Shown here one piece after another: positions 24,116 through 32,961 of a stretch of DNA of 64,000 nucleotides (position 1 is the first letter of the stretch; each line of letters opens with the position of its first letter). The position numbers were made by a program, and so were the translations under genes. Source of the stretch: Altericroceibacterium spongiae (lineage in GTDB: Bacteria; Pseudomonadota; Alphaproteobacteria; Sphingomonadales; Sphingomonadaceae); assembly GCF_003610805.1 (NCBI RefSeq), contig NZ_RAPF01000010.1, positions 1-64,000 on the forward strand. The letters run 5' to 3'. Below the pieces are notes generated by a model. That model had not been told where the DNA came from, did not search any database, and saw only the letters and a program-made list of their open reading frames with translations.

Positions 24116-25360
24116 ATGAGTTCGCAACAGGGGCCTGATAGAAAAGACAGTCCATCTTCATCATCGGAAATGGCCGATGACTATGCGCATTCGGCACACA
24201 GCGGCACTATCGGAGAGGCTGCTGAGGAGCAGCAACCTGCGATGACCTTTGCAGCGCAGGAACTGCGCCTTATTTCCGCTCTTGTTCTGCTGCTGGCGAC
24301 TGGCCTGTTTCTTGCTTTGCCTTTCGTCCTGTCGATTGGGGCGGTAGTGTTTCTTCCCCTCGTCACAGCTCTGATGCTGACGATCATTCTCTCTCCCTTG
24401 GCAGACCGTATGTCCATGATCGGCCTGCCCAACATTTTGTCGTCACTGCTCGCACTTCTCTTTTTTCTCGCCATTCTCATTCTGGCGCTGGGTGCCGTTT
24501 TGCAACCGGCTGTGCGCATGTTTGACGATGTGCCGGCTATGGTGGATCGAATTGGAGAACATTTCTCCCACCTCAAAGGTAGCTTGGACTGGGTTAGTGA
24601 ACTCAATCGCCAGATTGCCAGTATCATCAATGACAGCAATCAGGATCGCGTAGTTCTTGCCGGCCCGTCAATGCTCGAACAGCTCGCTTTCGCGACACCC
24701 AGTGTCGTTCTGGAAGTTTTGCTCACCTTTTTGATGGCATTCTTCATGATCGAGGCGCGAGTGCGGATGCGCTATCATCTGCTGCTCGACCGGGCCCATT
24801 TTGGCGCCAGCCTCAAAGCGGCCCGTGTTATTCGAGATGTACAGGATCGCGTTGCTTCCTATATTCTGACCGTGGGCCTCATCAATGCCGGTGTGGGGAT
24901 TATCGTTGCGCTCGGCGCATGGGCGTTGGGCCTGAGCGCTCCGATCATGTGGGGCGGCCTTGCCGCCTTACTCAACTTCCTGCCCTATATCGGGCCGATG
25001 GCGATGATCGCCCTCCTGATATTGTTCGGCCTCGGCACGGCAGATGTCCCGCTGGTCGGTATGGTCCCCGCAGCTGCTTATCTATGTTTGCATACAGTCG
25101 AATCCAACGTGGTCACGCCATCCATTCTCGGCGCCCGCTTCACTATGAATCCTGTGCTGATACTCATCGCTCTCAGCTATTTCAGCTGGATCTGGGGTGT
25201 AACAGGCGCACTTCTTTCCGTTCCGATCCTGCTTTCAATCACCGCACTGATCGATCACCTCGGAAAACCGAACTTGATAGGGTTTATTTTCGGAGAGCCG
25301 CTTTTTTCTTCCAACCCCCTAACGGCGCCGCCCCCTGATGACTTGTCCGTCGCCCAATAA
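24116..25360 (+). CDS. AI-2E family transporter (PerM-like permease)
   Basis: A 414-residue inner-membrane protein with about eight hydrophobic segments arranged as in the AI-2E/PerM family. Family landmarks are the central soluble loop (residues about 140-210) and the C-terminal SILGARFTMNPVLILIALSYFSWIWG. An unusual polar tail of about 45 residues rich in Ser precedes the first helix. Family members export varied substrates, and the AI-2 label should not be taken literally. The ATG follows AGGAGACGAGG. It lies 90 bases after ecfG and could be read through from it; a small GAGCGCT inverted repeat between them is not a clear terminator. Confidence 0.85.
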   Translation: MSSQQGPDRKDSPSSSSEMADDYAHSAHSGTIGEAAEEQQPAMTFAAQELRLISALVLLLATGLFLALPFVLSIGAVVFLPLVTALMLTIILSPLADRMSMIGLPNILSSLLALLFFLAILILALGAVLQPAVRMFDDVPAMVDRIGEHFSHLKGSLDWVSELNRQIASIINDSNQDRVVLAGPSMLEQLAFATPSVVLEVLLTFLMAFFMIEARVRMRYHLLLDRAHFGASLKAARVIRDVQDRVASYILTVGLINAGVGIIVALGAWALGLSAPIMWGGLAALLNFLPYIGPMAMIALLILFGLGTADVPLVGMVPAAAYLCLHTVESNVVTPSILGARFTMNPVLILIALSYFSWIWGVTGALLSVPILLSITALIDHLGKPNLIGFIFGEPLFSSNPLTAPPPDDLSVAQ

Positions 25361-25368
25361 CAGACATT

Positions 25369-25403
25369 AAAAAAACCCGCCGGAAAGTATCCGGCGGGCT
25401 TTT
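25369..25403. terminator. Bidirectional terminator between permease and sodB
   Basis: CCCGCCGG, a seven-base loop and CCGGCGGG are flanked by AAAAAA on one side and CTTTTG on the other. It serves the two convergent genes. Confidence 0.85.
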
Positions 25404-25422
25404 GTCAATCTGCAAACGAAAA

Positions 25423-26034
25423 TCAGGCAGAATATTTCCAAGCCGAGCCGCGCGCGAGATTTTCAGCAGCGAAATCCCAGTTCAGCTTCTTTTCGATTAC
25501 TTCTTTCAGATAAGAGGGGCGCGCATTCTGGTGGTCCAGATAGTAAGCATGTTCCCAAAGGTCGATCGTGAGCAGCGGGTTGAAATCGGAATCCGCCAGC
25601 GTGTCACCATCATGTGTTTCTTCGAGTGAAAGCTTGCCACCCTTCTCTGCCAGCCAGACCCAACCACTTGCGAAGTGGCCGGCACCGGCCGCTGCGAGCT
25701 TCTCCTTAAGCCCGTCGAACGAACCGAAAGCTTCGTCGATCTTTGTCGCAAGATCGCCGCTCGGCGCGGTCGTTTCACCGGTGAGGGATTTCCAGTAAAA
25801 CCCGTGATTCCAGCTTTGCGCAGCATTGTTGAAAAGACCCTGTTCGCTGCCCCGCGCCTTGGCAATGACGGTTTCCAGATCGTCATTAGCCTTGTCGGTG
25901 CCTTCAATCGCAGCATTTGTCTTGTCGATATAGGCCTTATGGTGCTTCCCATGGTGAAAGCTAAGCGTTTCCGCGGAAATCGCAGGAGCGAGCGCGTCCG
26001 CATCAAAAGGCAACGCCATCAGTTCAAAAGCCAT
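25423..26034 (-). CDS. sodB: Superoxide dismutase, Fe/Mn family (probably Fe)
   Basis: A 203-residue cytosolic enzyme. Metal ligands are His27 (LSFHHGKHH), the His of AQSWNHGFYW, the Asp of TIDLWEHAYYLD and its His. The NNAAQSWNH pattern with Gln in the middle of the sequence points to the Fe-type. ATG 26034 follows GGACGGAG. It is a single gene after the stress locus. A TTGCAATTGCAA palindrome lies 66-77 bases upstream and may be an operator. Confidence 0.93.
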   Translation of the reverse strand: MAFELMALPFDADALAPAISAETLSFHHGKHHKAYIDKTNAAIEGTDKANDDLETVIAKARGSEQGLFNNAAQSWNHGFYWKSLTGETTAPSGDLATKIDEAFGSFDGLKEKLAAAGAGHFASGWVWLAEKGGKLSLEETHDGDTLADSDFNPLLTIDLWEHAYYLDHQNARPSYLKEVIEKKLNWDFAAENLARGSAWKYSA

Positions 26035-26099
26035 AAGTCTCCGTCCTCCATTGTACAAAAGGGGTTGTTCGTGAGCCCAACGTCCGAAAAAGCGCATGG

Positions 26100-26111
26100 T
26101 TGCAATTGCAA
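26100..26111. promoter_or_regulatory. TTGCAATTGCAA palindrome upstream of sodB
   Basis: A perfect 12-base palindrome in the short gap between the symporter and sodB. It resembles the TGCAATTTGCA repeats at 62 kb by one base less in the centre. It may bind a metal-responsive regulator; this is inference from position. Confidence 0.3.
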
Positions 26112-26118
26112 TCGATTC

Positions 26119-27378
26119 TCAGGCCTGTTCCAAATTTGAGTGTCGGTCGATAGCAGACGTGACAGCTACATTCATGGTCACGTTGCCGATAGTGCGCATA
26201 AGATCGGGCAACATTTCTACTGCAACGAGCAAGGCCAGCGGTCCGATCGGAACTCCCATCGCCAGAGCAATGGGGCCAATCGAGGTGACAAAACTGACCG
26301 CACCAGGCAGGCTGACCGAGCCCATAGTGGTAATCATCGCAACGGCAGCACCTGCAGCCAAAGCGGCAGGCGTCAATTCCACTCCGGACAGATGCGCGAC
26401 ATAGATCGCTACGGCCATATTCATAGCCGGGCTCGTTGCGCGAAAGATTGCTACTGCCAGAGGCAATACGAAATCAGCCGATACGTCCTGCACCCCCAGG
26501 CGACGGCAAGAAGCAAGCATAGCGGGGAGACTCGCAAGCGAACTCTGCGTGGACACGGCAACAGCCTGTGCGGGAAAGACTTCCCTGCCGAAATCTATCA
26601 GTCTTTTGCGCCCTATCCATACCGCCAGCGGATAGGCGGACAGCAGCACGATAAAGCCCAGGCTCGACACAAGCAGGACATAGTGGCCCAACGTCGCCAC
26701 TGCGCCGCTTCCCGCCCGTGATGCCAGCCCGAGTGCCAGAGCAAACACGCCGGCAGGTGCCAGCCAGAGAATCCAGCCGATCACGATCAGCATGGCATTA
26801 CCGAGCGCTTGGAAAAACCCGTGCAGCAGATTACGCTGCGCTACTGGCAATCGGGCGATTGCCACTGCCAGCCCCGCAAAAAAGACAATCACCGGCAGAA
26901 TCGCATTTTCCGCGGCTGCTGTAACCACGTTGGGCGCAACCAGCGATTCAAAGAATGCCCCCAGCCCAGGCACTTGCTGAGCCTCGACCGATGATATCTG
27001 CAAAGCGCCACGCGCCCCATCCGGAATGGGGAAAACATGCAGTAATGCCGGAACCAGAAAGCACGCCAATATCGTTCCGCAAGCCAGAATAGCGATAAAG
27101 CTCGTTAGCGTGCGACGCGCCATTGCTCCTGCTCGCGCAGTATCCACCATCTTGACGATACCGATCACCAGCAGAGAAGCCACGAGCGGAATGATTGTCA
27201 TCTGGAGAGCACGCAGCCACAGATTGCCAACCGGGCCGGCAACCAGCAGAACAGGCGTACTGAAAGCGCTACCGGCCAGAGCCCACCCCAGCAATAATCC
27301 GGCAACGAGACCTGTAAAGGTCCAGCCCGCAGGAAGATTGATATCCTCTACTGTGTCAGAAACGCCGGATGCGGCCAT
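26119..27378 (-). CDS. Dicarboxylate/amino acid:cation symporter (DAACS family)
   Basis: A 419-residue inner-membrane protein of the glutamate/dicarboxylate carrier type. Signatures are AVSTQSSLASLPAML (serine-rich hairpin 1), ATSPAMNMAVAI (helix 7) and MLPDLMRTIGNVTMNVAV, which normally reads D-x-x-RT-x-x-N-V in helix 8. A second hairpin (TTMGSVSLPGAV) is present. It imports C4-dicarboxylates or acidic amino acids with Na+ or H+. The start at 27378 follows AGGGGAG. It is monocistronic as far as can be seen, upstream of sodB on the same strand with an 84-base gap. Confidence 0.85.
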   Translation of the reverse strand: MAASGVSDTVEDINLPAGWTFTGLVAGLLLGWALAGSAFSTPVLLVAGPVGNLWLRALQMTIIPLVASLLVIGIVKMVDTARAGAMARRTLTSFIAILACGTILACFLVPALLHVFPIPDGARGALQISSVEAQQVPGLGAFFESLVAPNVVTAAAENAILPVIVFFAGLAVAIARLPVAQRNLLHGFFQALGNAMLIVIGWILWLAPAGVFALALGLASRAGSGAVATLGHYVLLVSSLGFIVLLSAYPLAVWIGRKRLIDFGREVFPAQAVAVSTQSSLASLPAMLASCRRLGVQDVSADFVLPLAVAIFRATSPAMNMAVAIYVAHLSGVELTPAALAAGAAVAMITTMGSVSLPGAVSFVTSIGPIALAMGVPIGPLALLVAVEMLPDLMRTIGNVTMNVAVTSAIDRHSNLEQA

Positions 27379-27486
27379 CAAACTCCCCTGTCCGCCGGAT
27401 TTCGCGGGTGACATAGGGCGTCGAAAGCGTCATGGCAAATGAGCAATCGATCATTTGTCCTTTATCCGTGAGGAGAATAAATCATC

Positions 27487-28827
27487 ATGGGACGCAGCTA
27501 TTTCGGAACCGACGGAATTCGCGGACGCGCCAATGCAGGTGTGCTGACAGCCGCGACTGCGATGAAAGTCGGTCAGGCTGCAGGGCGTCACTTTCTACGG
27601 GGACAACACCGCCATCGTGTTGTCATTGGAAAAGATACCCGCCTTTCCGGTTATATGATGGAAACCGCTCTCGTTGCCGGCTTCACCAGCGTGGGTATGG
27701 ATGTGATCATGACCGGGCCGCTCCCGACACCGGCTATCGCTCTCCTCACGCGGGAAATGCGCGCCGATATCGGTGTGATGATTTCTGCCAGTCATAATCT
27801 TTTTGCCGATAATGGCATCAAACTCTTCGGTCCGGACGGGTTTAAGTTATCCGACGATGATGAAGAAGCCATAGAACGCGCATTAGATGAAGGGCAGGAG
27901 CTGGCGCAGGGCGATCAGATAGGCCGGGCCAGACGGATAGATGATGCACGCGGACGATATATTCATGCCATCAAACAGACGCTGCACGACGAAGTGCGTC
28001 TGGACGGCCTCAAAGTGGTTGTCGACTGCGCACATGGGGCAGCCTATAATGTCGCCCCTTCGGCCATCTGGGAATTGGGCGCGCAGGTCATTGCCATGGG
28101 CGTTTCTCCCAATGGCCTTAACATCAATGACGGTGTCGGCTCGACCGATCTCGCAGCGATCAAGGCCCGTGTAGTAGAAGAAAAGGCCGATATCGGCATT
28201 GCTTTAGATGGTGACGCTGACCGGCTGATCGTGATCGACGAAAAAGGTGAAACCATCGATGGCGATCAGATTATGGCACTCATTGGTACCAGGCTCGCTG
28301 CCAATGGCGCACTGCGCGGAGGAGGTGTCGTCGCCACTGTGATGTCTAATCTCGGACTGGAGCGCTTTCTCGCCAATTCAGGCCTCGACCTTATCCGCAC
28401 CAAGGTCGGAGACCGCCATGTTCTCGAAGCTATGCGCAAAGGCGGCTATAATGTAGGTGGGGAGCAATCTGGGCACATGATTCTACTGGATCATGCTACG
28501 ACCGGCGATGGATGCATTGCAGCTTTGCAGGTGCTGGCAGCTTTGGTGCAATCGGGGAAGCGGGCAAGCGAATTGCTCCATCTTTTCGATCCAGTGCCTC
28601 AATTGCTGAAAAATGTTACCTATTCAGGCGGCGACCCGCTCGGGGATACACAAGTCAAATCTGCCATTGCGGAGGCAGAAGCTGCGCTTTCGGGCAAGGG
28701 CCGCCTTGTCATTCGCAAGTCGGGCACAGAACCCAAGATCCGCGTCATGGCCGAAGGTGATGACAAGACACAGGTCGAACAGGTTGTGGACGATATTTGC
28801 GCTGCCGTAAAAACTGCTGCGGAATAG
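27487..28827 (+). CDS. glmM: Phosphoglucosamine mutase GlmM
   Basis: A 446-residue enzyme that converts glucosamine-6-phosphate to glucosamine-1-phosphate for UDP-GlcNAc synthesis. The N-terminal YFGTDGIRG, the phosphoserine loop MISASHN (Ser102), the metal loop DGDADR and the phosphate-binding [12 protein letters not shown] are all intact. Its ribosome site is GTGAGGAG. thiD follows 69 bases downstream in the same direction. Confidence 0.95.
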   Translation: MGRSYFGTDGIRGRANAGVLTAATAMKVGQAAGRHFLRGQHRHRVVIGKDTRLSGYMMETALVAGFTSVGMDVIMTGPLPTPAIALLTREMRADIGVMISASHNLFADNGIKLFGPDGFKLSDDDEEAIERALDEGQELAQGDQIGRARRIDDARGRYIHAIKQTLHDEVRLDGLKVVVDCAHGAAYNVAPSAIWELGAQVIAMGVSPNGLNINDGVGSTDLAAIKARVVEEKADIGIALDGDADRLIVIDEKGETIDGDQIMALIGTRLAANGALRGGGVVATVMSNLGLERFLANSGLDLIRTKVGDRHVLEAMRKGGYNVGGEQSGHMILLDHATTGDGCIAALQVLAALVQSGKRASELLHLFDPVPQLLKNVTYSGGDPLGDTQVKSAIAEAEAALSGKGRLVIRKSGTEPKIRVMAEGDDKTQVEQVVDDICAAVKTAAE

Positions 28828-28896
28828 AATGCAAAGCGATGACTGCACTAATAGATATCCAAAAGGAGTAGCGCTCATAAGCTACCGAATGGTGGT

Positions 28897-29712
28897 ATGG
28901 GGCTGGACAATCCACCGCCGCCCAACCATCTGCCATCCATGAACGAAACCACTACTCCGCCCCGCATATTGTCCATCGCCGGTTCTGACAGTTCTGGTGG
29001 TGCAGGCATTCAGGCCGATCTCAAAACCATCACCATGCTGGGCGGCTATGGCATGACAGCTATCACAGCCATTACGGCACAAAATACGTGTGGTGTGACT
29101 GGGGTCGAAATACTCTCTCCCGATATGGTGGCCGCGCAGATCGATGCCTGTATTGAGGATATCGGCGTGGATGCAGTAAAAATCGGCATGCTCGGCTCCC
29201 CAGACATCGCGCATATCGTTGCCGAACGGCTCGAAGCTGTTTCGGCACCGGTCATTTTCGATCCCGTCATGGTTTCGACCAGCGGCTCGGTTCTGGCCAG
29301 CGAAGCCACGATTGCTGCCTTTGAGCGCTTAATGGCTATAGCTACATTAACGACACCCAATATTCCCGAACTCGAAGTGCTTGGCGGCGCGGACAAAATG
29401 ACTTCCCGCAATATAACCTATCTCGCCAAAGGTGGCGATGCAGAAGGCCCAACGGTGATCGACCGCCTTGTCTGCCCCGGTTTGGATGAGCGTGTATGGG
29501 AGGATGAACGCATTATCACACGCCATACTCATGGCACCGGCTGCACACTATCCAGCGCAATCGCCACATTGCTAGGGCAAGGAATCGATCTGGAAAACGC
29601 TATTAGCGAAGCGCGTCAGTTCACCAGAGAGATCATGCTGGCAGCGCCCGGTTTTGGCAATGGATATGGCCCAATGGGACATCAGGCCTTTGAATCCCGT
29701 ATCGCCCGCTAA
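28897..29712 (+). CDS. thiD: Hydroxymethylpyrimidine/phosphomethylpyrimidine kinase ThiD
   Basis: A 271-residue kinase of thiamine biosynthesis. Motifs: SIAGSDSSGGAGIQADLKT (substrate and GG switch), VIFDPVMVSTSG, TPNIPE, LAKGG and the anion-hole Cys motif HGTGCTLSSAIA. The linker between TPNIPE and LAKGG is about 15 residues, shorter than in E. coli. The start is uncertain: ATG 28897 and ATG 28939 both lack a clear ribosome site, and the extra 14 residues are proline-rich. It probably belongs to the glmM transcript. Confidence 0.9.
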   Translation: MGLDNPPPPNHLPSMNETTTPPRILSIAGSDSSGGAGIQADLKTITMLGGYGMTAITAITAQNTCGVTGVEILSPDMVAAQIDACIEDIGVDAVKIGMLGSPDIAHIVAERLEAVSAPVIFDPVMVSTSGSVLASEATIAAFERLMAIATLTTPNIPELEVLGGADKMTSRNITYLAKGGDAEGPTVIDRLVCPGLDERVWEDERIITRHTHGTGCTLSSAIATLLGQGIDLENAISEARQFTREIMLAAPGFGNGYGPMGHQAFESRIAR

Positions 29713-29753
29713 TCATCCGAAATCATGAGCATACACGAGTGGTTGCATGCCAT

Positions 29754-30647
29754 TCACCAGTCGAGTTCATAGAACTTGGCAATATGCTGCCATGCTTCCT
29801 GCGCGGTTTCACACCAGTGGAACAGCTTCAGATCGTCATGATTGATCGTGCCTTCATCCGCCAAAGCTTCAAAATCGATCACCCGGCTCCAGAAATCCTT
29901 ACCGAAAAGCAGGATTGGAATAGGTTTCATTTTGCCTGTTTGTACCAATGTCAGGAGTTCGAAAAATTCATCGAACGTCCCAAAACCGCCGGGAAAGACC
30001 GCTACCGCACGGGCTCGCAGCAGAAAATGCATTTTACGCAGAGCGAAATAATGAAACTGGAAGGACAGATAGGGTGTCACATAGGGGTTCGGCGCCTGCT
30101 CATGCGGCAGAACAATATTGAGCCCGATGCTCTCTGCGCCCGCCTCCGAAGCACCTCGGTTGGCGGCTTCCATGATCGAAGGCCCCCCGCCTGAACAGAC
30201 AACGAACTGGCGCAATCCATCTTCAATGATGGATTTTTCACTCACCATTCGCGCCAGACTATATGCTTCGGTATAATATTTAGACTTAGAAACAAGATTG
30301 CGCACCACCTGCTTACGGTCTTCGGGCAGGTCTGATTCCAACGCCGCCTCTGCGGCTTCGGGTGGCGGGATGCGAGCAGAGCCATACATGACCAGCGTAG
30401 AACCGACCCTCGCCTCATCCAGCAGCATTTCCGGTTTCATCAATTCAAGCTGAAAGCGAACCGGGCGCAATTCTTCCCGCAGCAAAAACTCTGTATCTCG
30501 GAACGCCAGACGATAGGCAGGATGTTCTGTCTGTGGAGTGCTTAAAGGATTTTTTTCGACGAAACCGGCTTCCTGCTCAGCCCGGTAGAACTTGCGATCG
30601 ACCAGATCGCGTTCTTTGTCTTTGTGCTTTCCGTCGTGTTCACTCAC
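29754..30647 (-). CDS. LOG-family protein (cytokinin riboside 5'-monophosphate phosphoribohydrolase-like)
   Basis: A 297-residue protein with the lysine decarboxylase-like/LOG signature PGGFGTFDEFFE and an upstream nucleotide-binding CSGGGPSIMEAANRGA. LOG enzymes cleave the N-glycosidic bond of nucleoside monophosphates. This long version, with about 90 extra N-terminal residues, is common in proteobacteria and its substrate is not known. The first 25 residues are charged and disordered. It is convergent with thiD, and a tRNA-Gln gene lies upstream. Confidence 0.85.
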   Translation of the reverse strand: MSEHDGKHKDKERDLVDRKFYRAEQEAGFVEKNPLSTPQTEHPAYRLAFRDTEFLLREELRPVRFQLELMKPEMLLDEARVGSTLVMYGSARIPPPEAAEAALESDLPEDRKQVVRNLVSKSKYYTEAYSLARMVSEKSIIEDGLRQFVVCSGGGPSIMEAANRGASEAGAESIGLNIVLPHEQAPNPYVTPYLSFQFHYFALRKMHFLLRARAVAVFPGGFGTFDEFFELLTLVQTGKMKPIPILLFGKDFWSRVIDFEALADEGTINHDDLKLFHWCETAQEAWQHIAKFYELDW

Positions 30648-30754
30648 ACATCATTCTCCTCAACGCTGCCTGTGGCAGCCGCGTGCAGCCCTAAGCCTTC
30701 CACACCAAAATGGAAAGACGCAGCGTCTGGCGGGTCGTTATGTTCCGGAAAACT

Positions 30755-30828
30755 TGGATGCCCCGTGAGGATTCGAACCTCAATTGACGGAGTCAGAGTC
30801 CGTAGTCTTACCATTAGACGACGGGGCA
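30755..30828 (-). tRNA. tRNA-Gln (anticodon CUG)
   Basis: The minus strand folds as a complete tRNA. The acceptor stem is TGCCCCG/CGGGGCA, the D loop TCTAATGGTAAGA, the anticodon stem ACGGA/TCCGT around the loop CTCTGAC (anticodon CTG, reading CAG), and the T arm GAGGTTCGAATCCTC. A CCA end is encoded at 30757-30755. Confidence 0.93.
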
Positions 30829-31002
30829 ACCGGTGAGGCGCGCAACTAGGCGGCCTGAAACGAGTCGTCAAGAGGGTACTTTTGCATCGACTACCCTTCC
30901 GCCCATAGCCGCGCTTGCCCGATGGTAATCGCTTCGCTAGCTTGGTTATCAGGTACCCGATTTGTGACCGGGCAGAACGATAAGAAAGAAAGTACAGTTG
31001 AA

Positions 31003-32175
31003 ATGGCGGACACTTCTCCGCCGGAACGGAAGCGGGACAAAGGCAAAAAGCCGCGTGGCAAGAAGTCTAAGCCACGTCCGCCAGCCAAGGATTCCCGCCC
31101 TTCCGGTGACAGGCAAGAGGCGGAGCAGGCAATGCCCAAAGCATGGCGTCGCCCGCCCCACAAACAGTTCCGGCAAGCTTATGCCGCGATTGATCTCGGC
31201 ACCAATAATTGCCGCTTGCTGATTGCCCGACCCTCGGGCGAAAATTTCGTGGTAATCGATGCGTTCAGCCGCGTCGTACGGCTGGGTGAAGGTATCGCTC
31301 AGACCAATCGACTAAGCGATATAGCGATGGATCGCGCTGTAGGTGCCCTCAAGATTTGTGCCGAGAAGCTACGACGGCGCAATGTCCATCTCGCCCGGTC
31401 GGTTGCGACGGAAGCCTGCCGTCGCGCGGATAATGGGGCGGAGTTTATCCAGCGGGTAAAAGATGAAACGGGTATCGTGCTGGATGTCATCTCCGCTCAG
31501 GAAGAAGCCCGGCTCGCTGTTCTGGGCTGCCACATCCTGCTCGAAGACGGGCTCGGGCCAGCCATGATCTTTGATATTGGGGGTGGATCGACTGAATTGG
31601 TGCTGATCGAACCAGGCGGCCCCGTACCACGAATTCTGGACTGGCAATCAGTGCCTTGGGGGGTGGTCTCGCTCACGGAAACGGTGGGCGAAGAGTTACC
31701 CGGTGCTGACGCTCGTGCAGAACGATATGCCAGAATGCGCCAGCTCGTTGCAGACAGCTTTGCTGACTTTGCCAAACGCGTCGCACCAGCACGCGCACCC
31801 GATCTGCGTCTACTGGGAACCAGTGGTACGGTGACGACGCTGGCCAGTCTTCATCTGGATCTTCCGCAATATGATCGCAAAGCCGTAGACGGCCTGATTG
31901 TACCATCAGACAGCATGCGCGATATTTCACAGCGCCTTTCCACCATGTCGCCACGCGAACGACGCAAACTTCCCTGTATCGGAAATGAGCGCGCCGATCT
32001 GGTAGTAGGTGGGTGTGCTATTCTCGAAACCATTCTCGATATCTGGCCGGCCCCTCGTCTCGGCGTCGCCGATCGCGGTATCCGCGAAGGTATTCTGCGC
32101 TCGCTTATCACATCAGATACTGAAGGGGTTGAAGCGCAGGCAGCTTTGCACAAACTCAAGCGGGGCAAAGCATGA
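31003..32175 (+). CDS. ppx: Ppx/GppA family phosphatase (exopolyphosphatase)
   Basis: A 390-residue member of the actin/hsp70-like phosphatase superfamily that hydrolyses polyphosphate or pppGpp. Phosphate-binding motifs are AAIDLGTNNCRLLIA, VISAQEEARLAVLG, MIFDIGGGSTELVLI and LLGTSGTVTTLA. The first 60 residues are strongly basic (KKPRGKKSKPRPP), unlike E. coli Ppx, and may bind polyphosphate or ribosomes (inference). ATG 31003 is chosen; ATG 30922 is also open. It is followed by rlmE, a pairing common in alphaproteobacteria. Confidence 0.88.
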   Translation: MADTSPPERKRDKGKKPRGKKSKPRPPAKDSRPSGDRQEAEQAMPKAWRRPPHKQFRQAYAAIDLGTNNCRLLIARPSGENFVVIDAFSRVVRLGEGIAQTNRLSDIAMDRAVGALKICAEKLRRRNVHLARSVATEACRRADNGAEFIQRVKDETGIVLDVISAQEEARLAVLGCHILLEDGLGPAMIFDIGGGSTELVLIEPGGPVPRILDWQSVPWGVVSLTETVGEELPGADARAERYARMRQLVADSFADFAKRVAPARAPDLRLLGTSGTVTTLASLHLDLPQYDRKAVDGLIVPSDSMRDISQRLSTMSPRERRKLPCIGNERADLVVGGCAILETILDIWPAPRLGVADRGIREGILRSLITSDTEGVEAQAALHKLKRGKA

Positions 32176-32239
32176 TCCCCCTCCCTCTCCTGGCTGGACG
32201 TTTAGTGTCCTTGCCCACATTGCAGAAAGCTAAAGGCTA

Positions 32240-32908
32240 ATGGCCCGATCAGGACGCAATCCCGATAAGCGTGTGCGTACCGCACGCAAACGCAGCGCTT
32301 CCTCCACACGCTGGCTGGAACGGCAATTGAACGACCCATATGTGAAACAGGCCAAGGCAGACGGTTATCGCAGCCGTGCTGCTTATAAGCTGATTGAACT
32401 GGACGAAAAATTTGGCCTGCTCAAAAATGCTTCGCGTGTCGTTGACCTGGGCATAGCACCCGGCGGATGGAGCCAGGTGGTGCGCAAAAAAAAACCAAAA
32501 GCAGCCATTGTGGGCATTGACCTTCTTCCCACAGAGCCAATTGAAGGGGTCACTATATTCCAGATGGACTTCATGGACGATGCCGCTCCCGCCATGTTGG
32601 AAAAAGCGCTGGATGGCCCTCCCGATCTGGTCATGTCGGATATGGCGGCGAATACGGTGGGTCACAAACAGACTGATCATTTGCGCACCATGGGGCTGGT
32701 CGAAACGGCAGCGGATTTCGCCATCCAGACACTGGATACGAATGGCGCCTTCATTGCAAAGGTTCTGGCTGGCGGCACCGATCCGCAATTGCTTGCACTG
32801 CTCAAGGCTCATTTCACAACCGTAAAGCATGCCAAGCCCCCAGCCAGCCGCAAGGGCTCCTCCGAATGGTATGTGGTAGCACAGGGTTTCAAACCAAGAG
32901 TAAAATAG
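32240..32908 (+). CDS. rlmE: 23S rRNA (uridine2552-2'-O)-methyltransferase RlmE
   Basis: A 222-residue SAM-dependent methyltransferase (FtsJ/RrmJ). The K-D-K-E catalytic tetrad is visible: Lys in YRSRAAYKL, Asp in LVMSDMAANT, Lys in GAFIAKVLAGG and Glu in KGSSEWYVVAQGF. The SAM motif is VVDLGIAPGGWSQV. The basic N-terminus of about 30 residues (RTARKRSASS) is typical of the alphaproteobacterial form. The gene follows ppx by 64 bases in the same direction and ends 53 bases from the convergent peptidase gene. Confidence 0.95.
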   Translation: MARSGRNPDKRVRTARKRSASSTRWLERQLNDPYVKQAKADGYRSRAAYKLIELDEKFGLLKNASRVVDLGIAPGGWSQVVRKKKPKAAIVGIDLLPTEPIEGVTIFQMDFMDDAAPAMLEKALDGPPDLVMSDMAANTVGHKQTDHLRTMGLVETAADFAIQTLDTNGAFIAKVLAGGTDPQLLALLKAHFTTVKHAKPPASRKGSSEWYVVAQGFKPRVK

Positions 32909-32961
32909 TCCCTGTTTTCGAAGGGAAGAGGGAGAAATTGCCCTCTCCTCCTTCCCGGCAA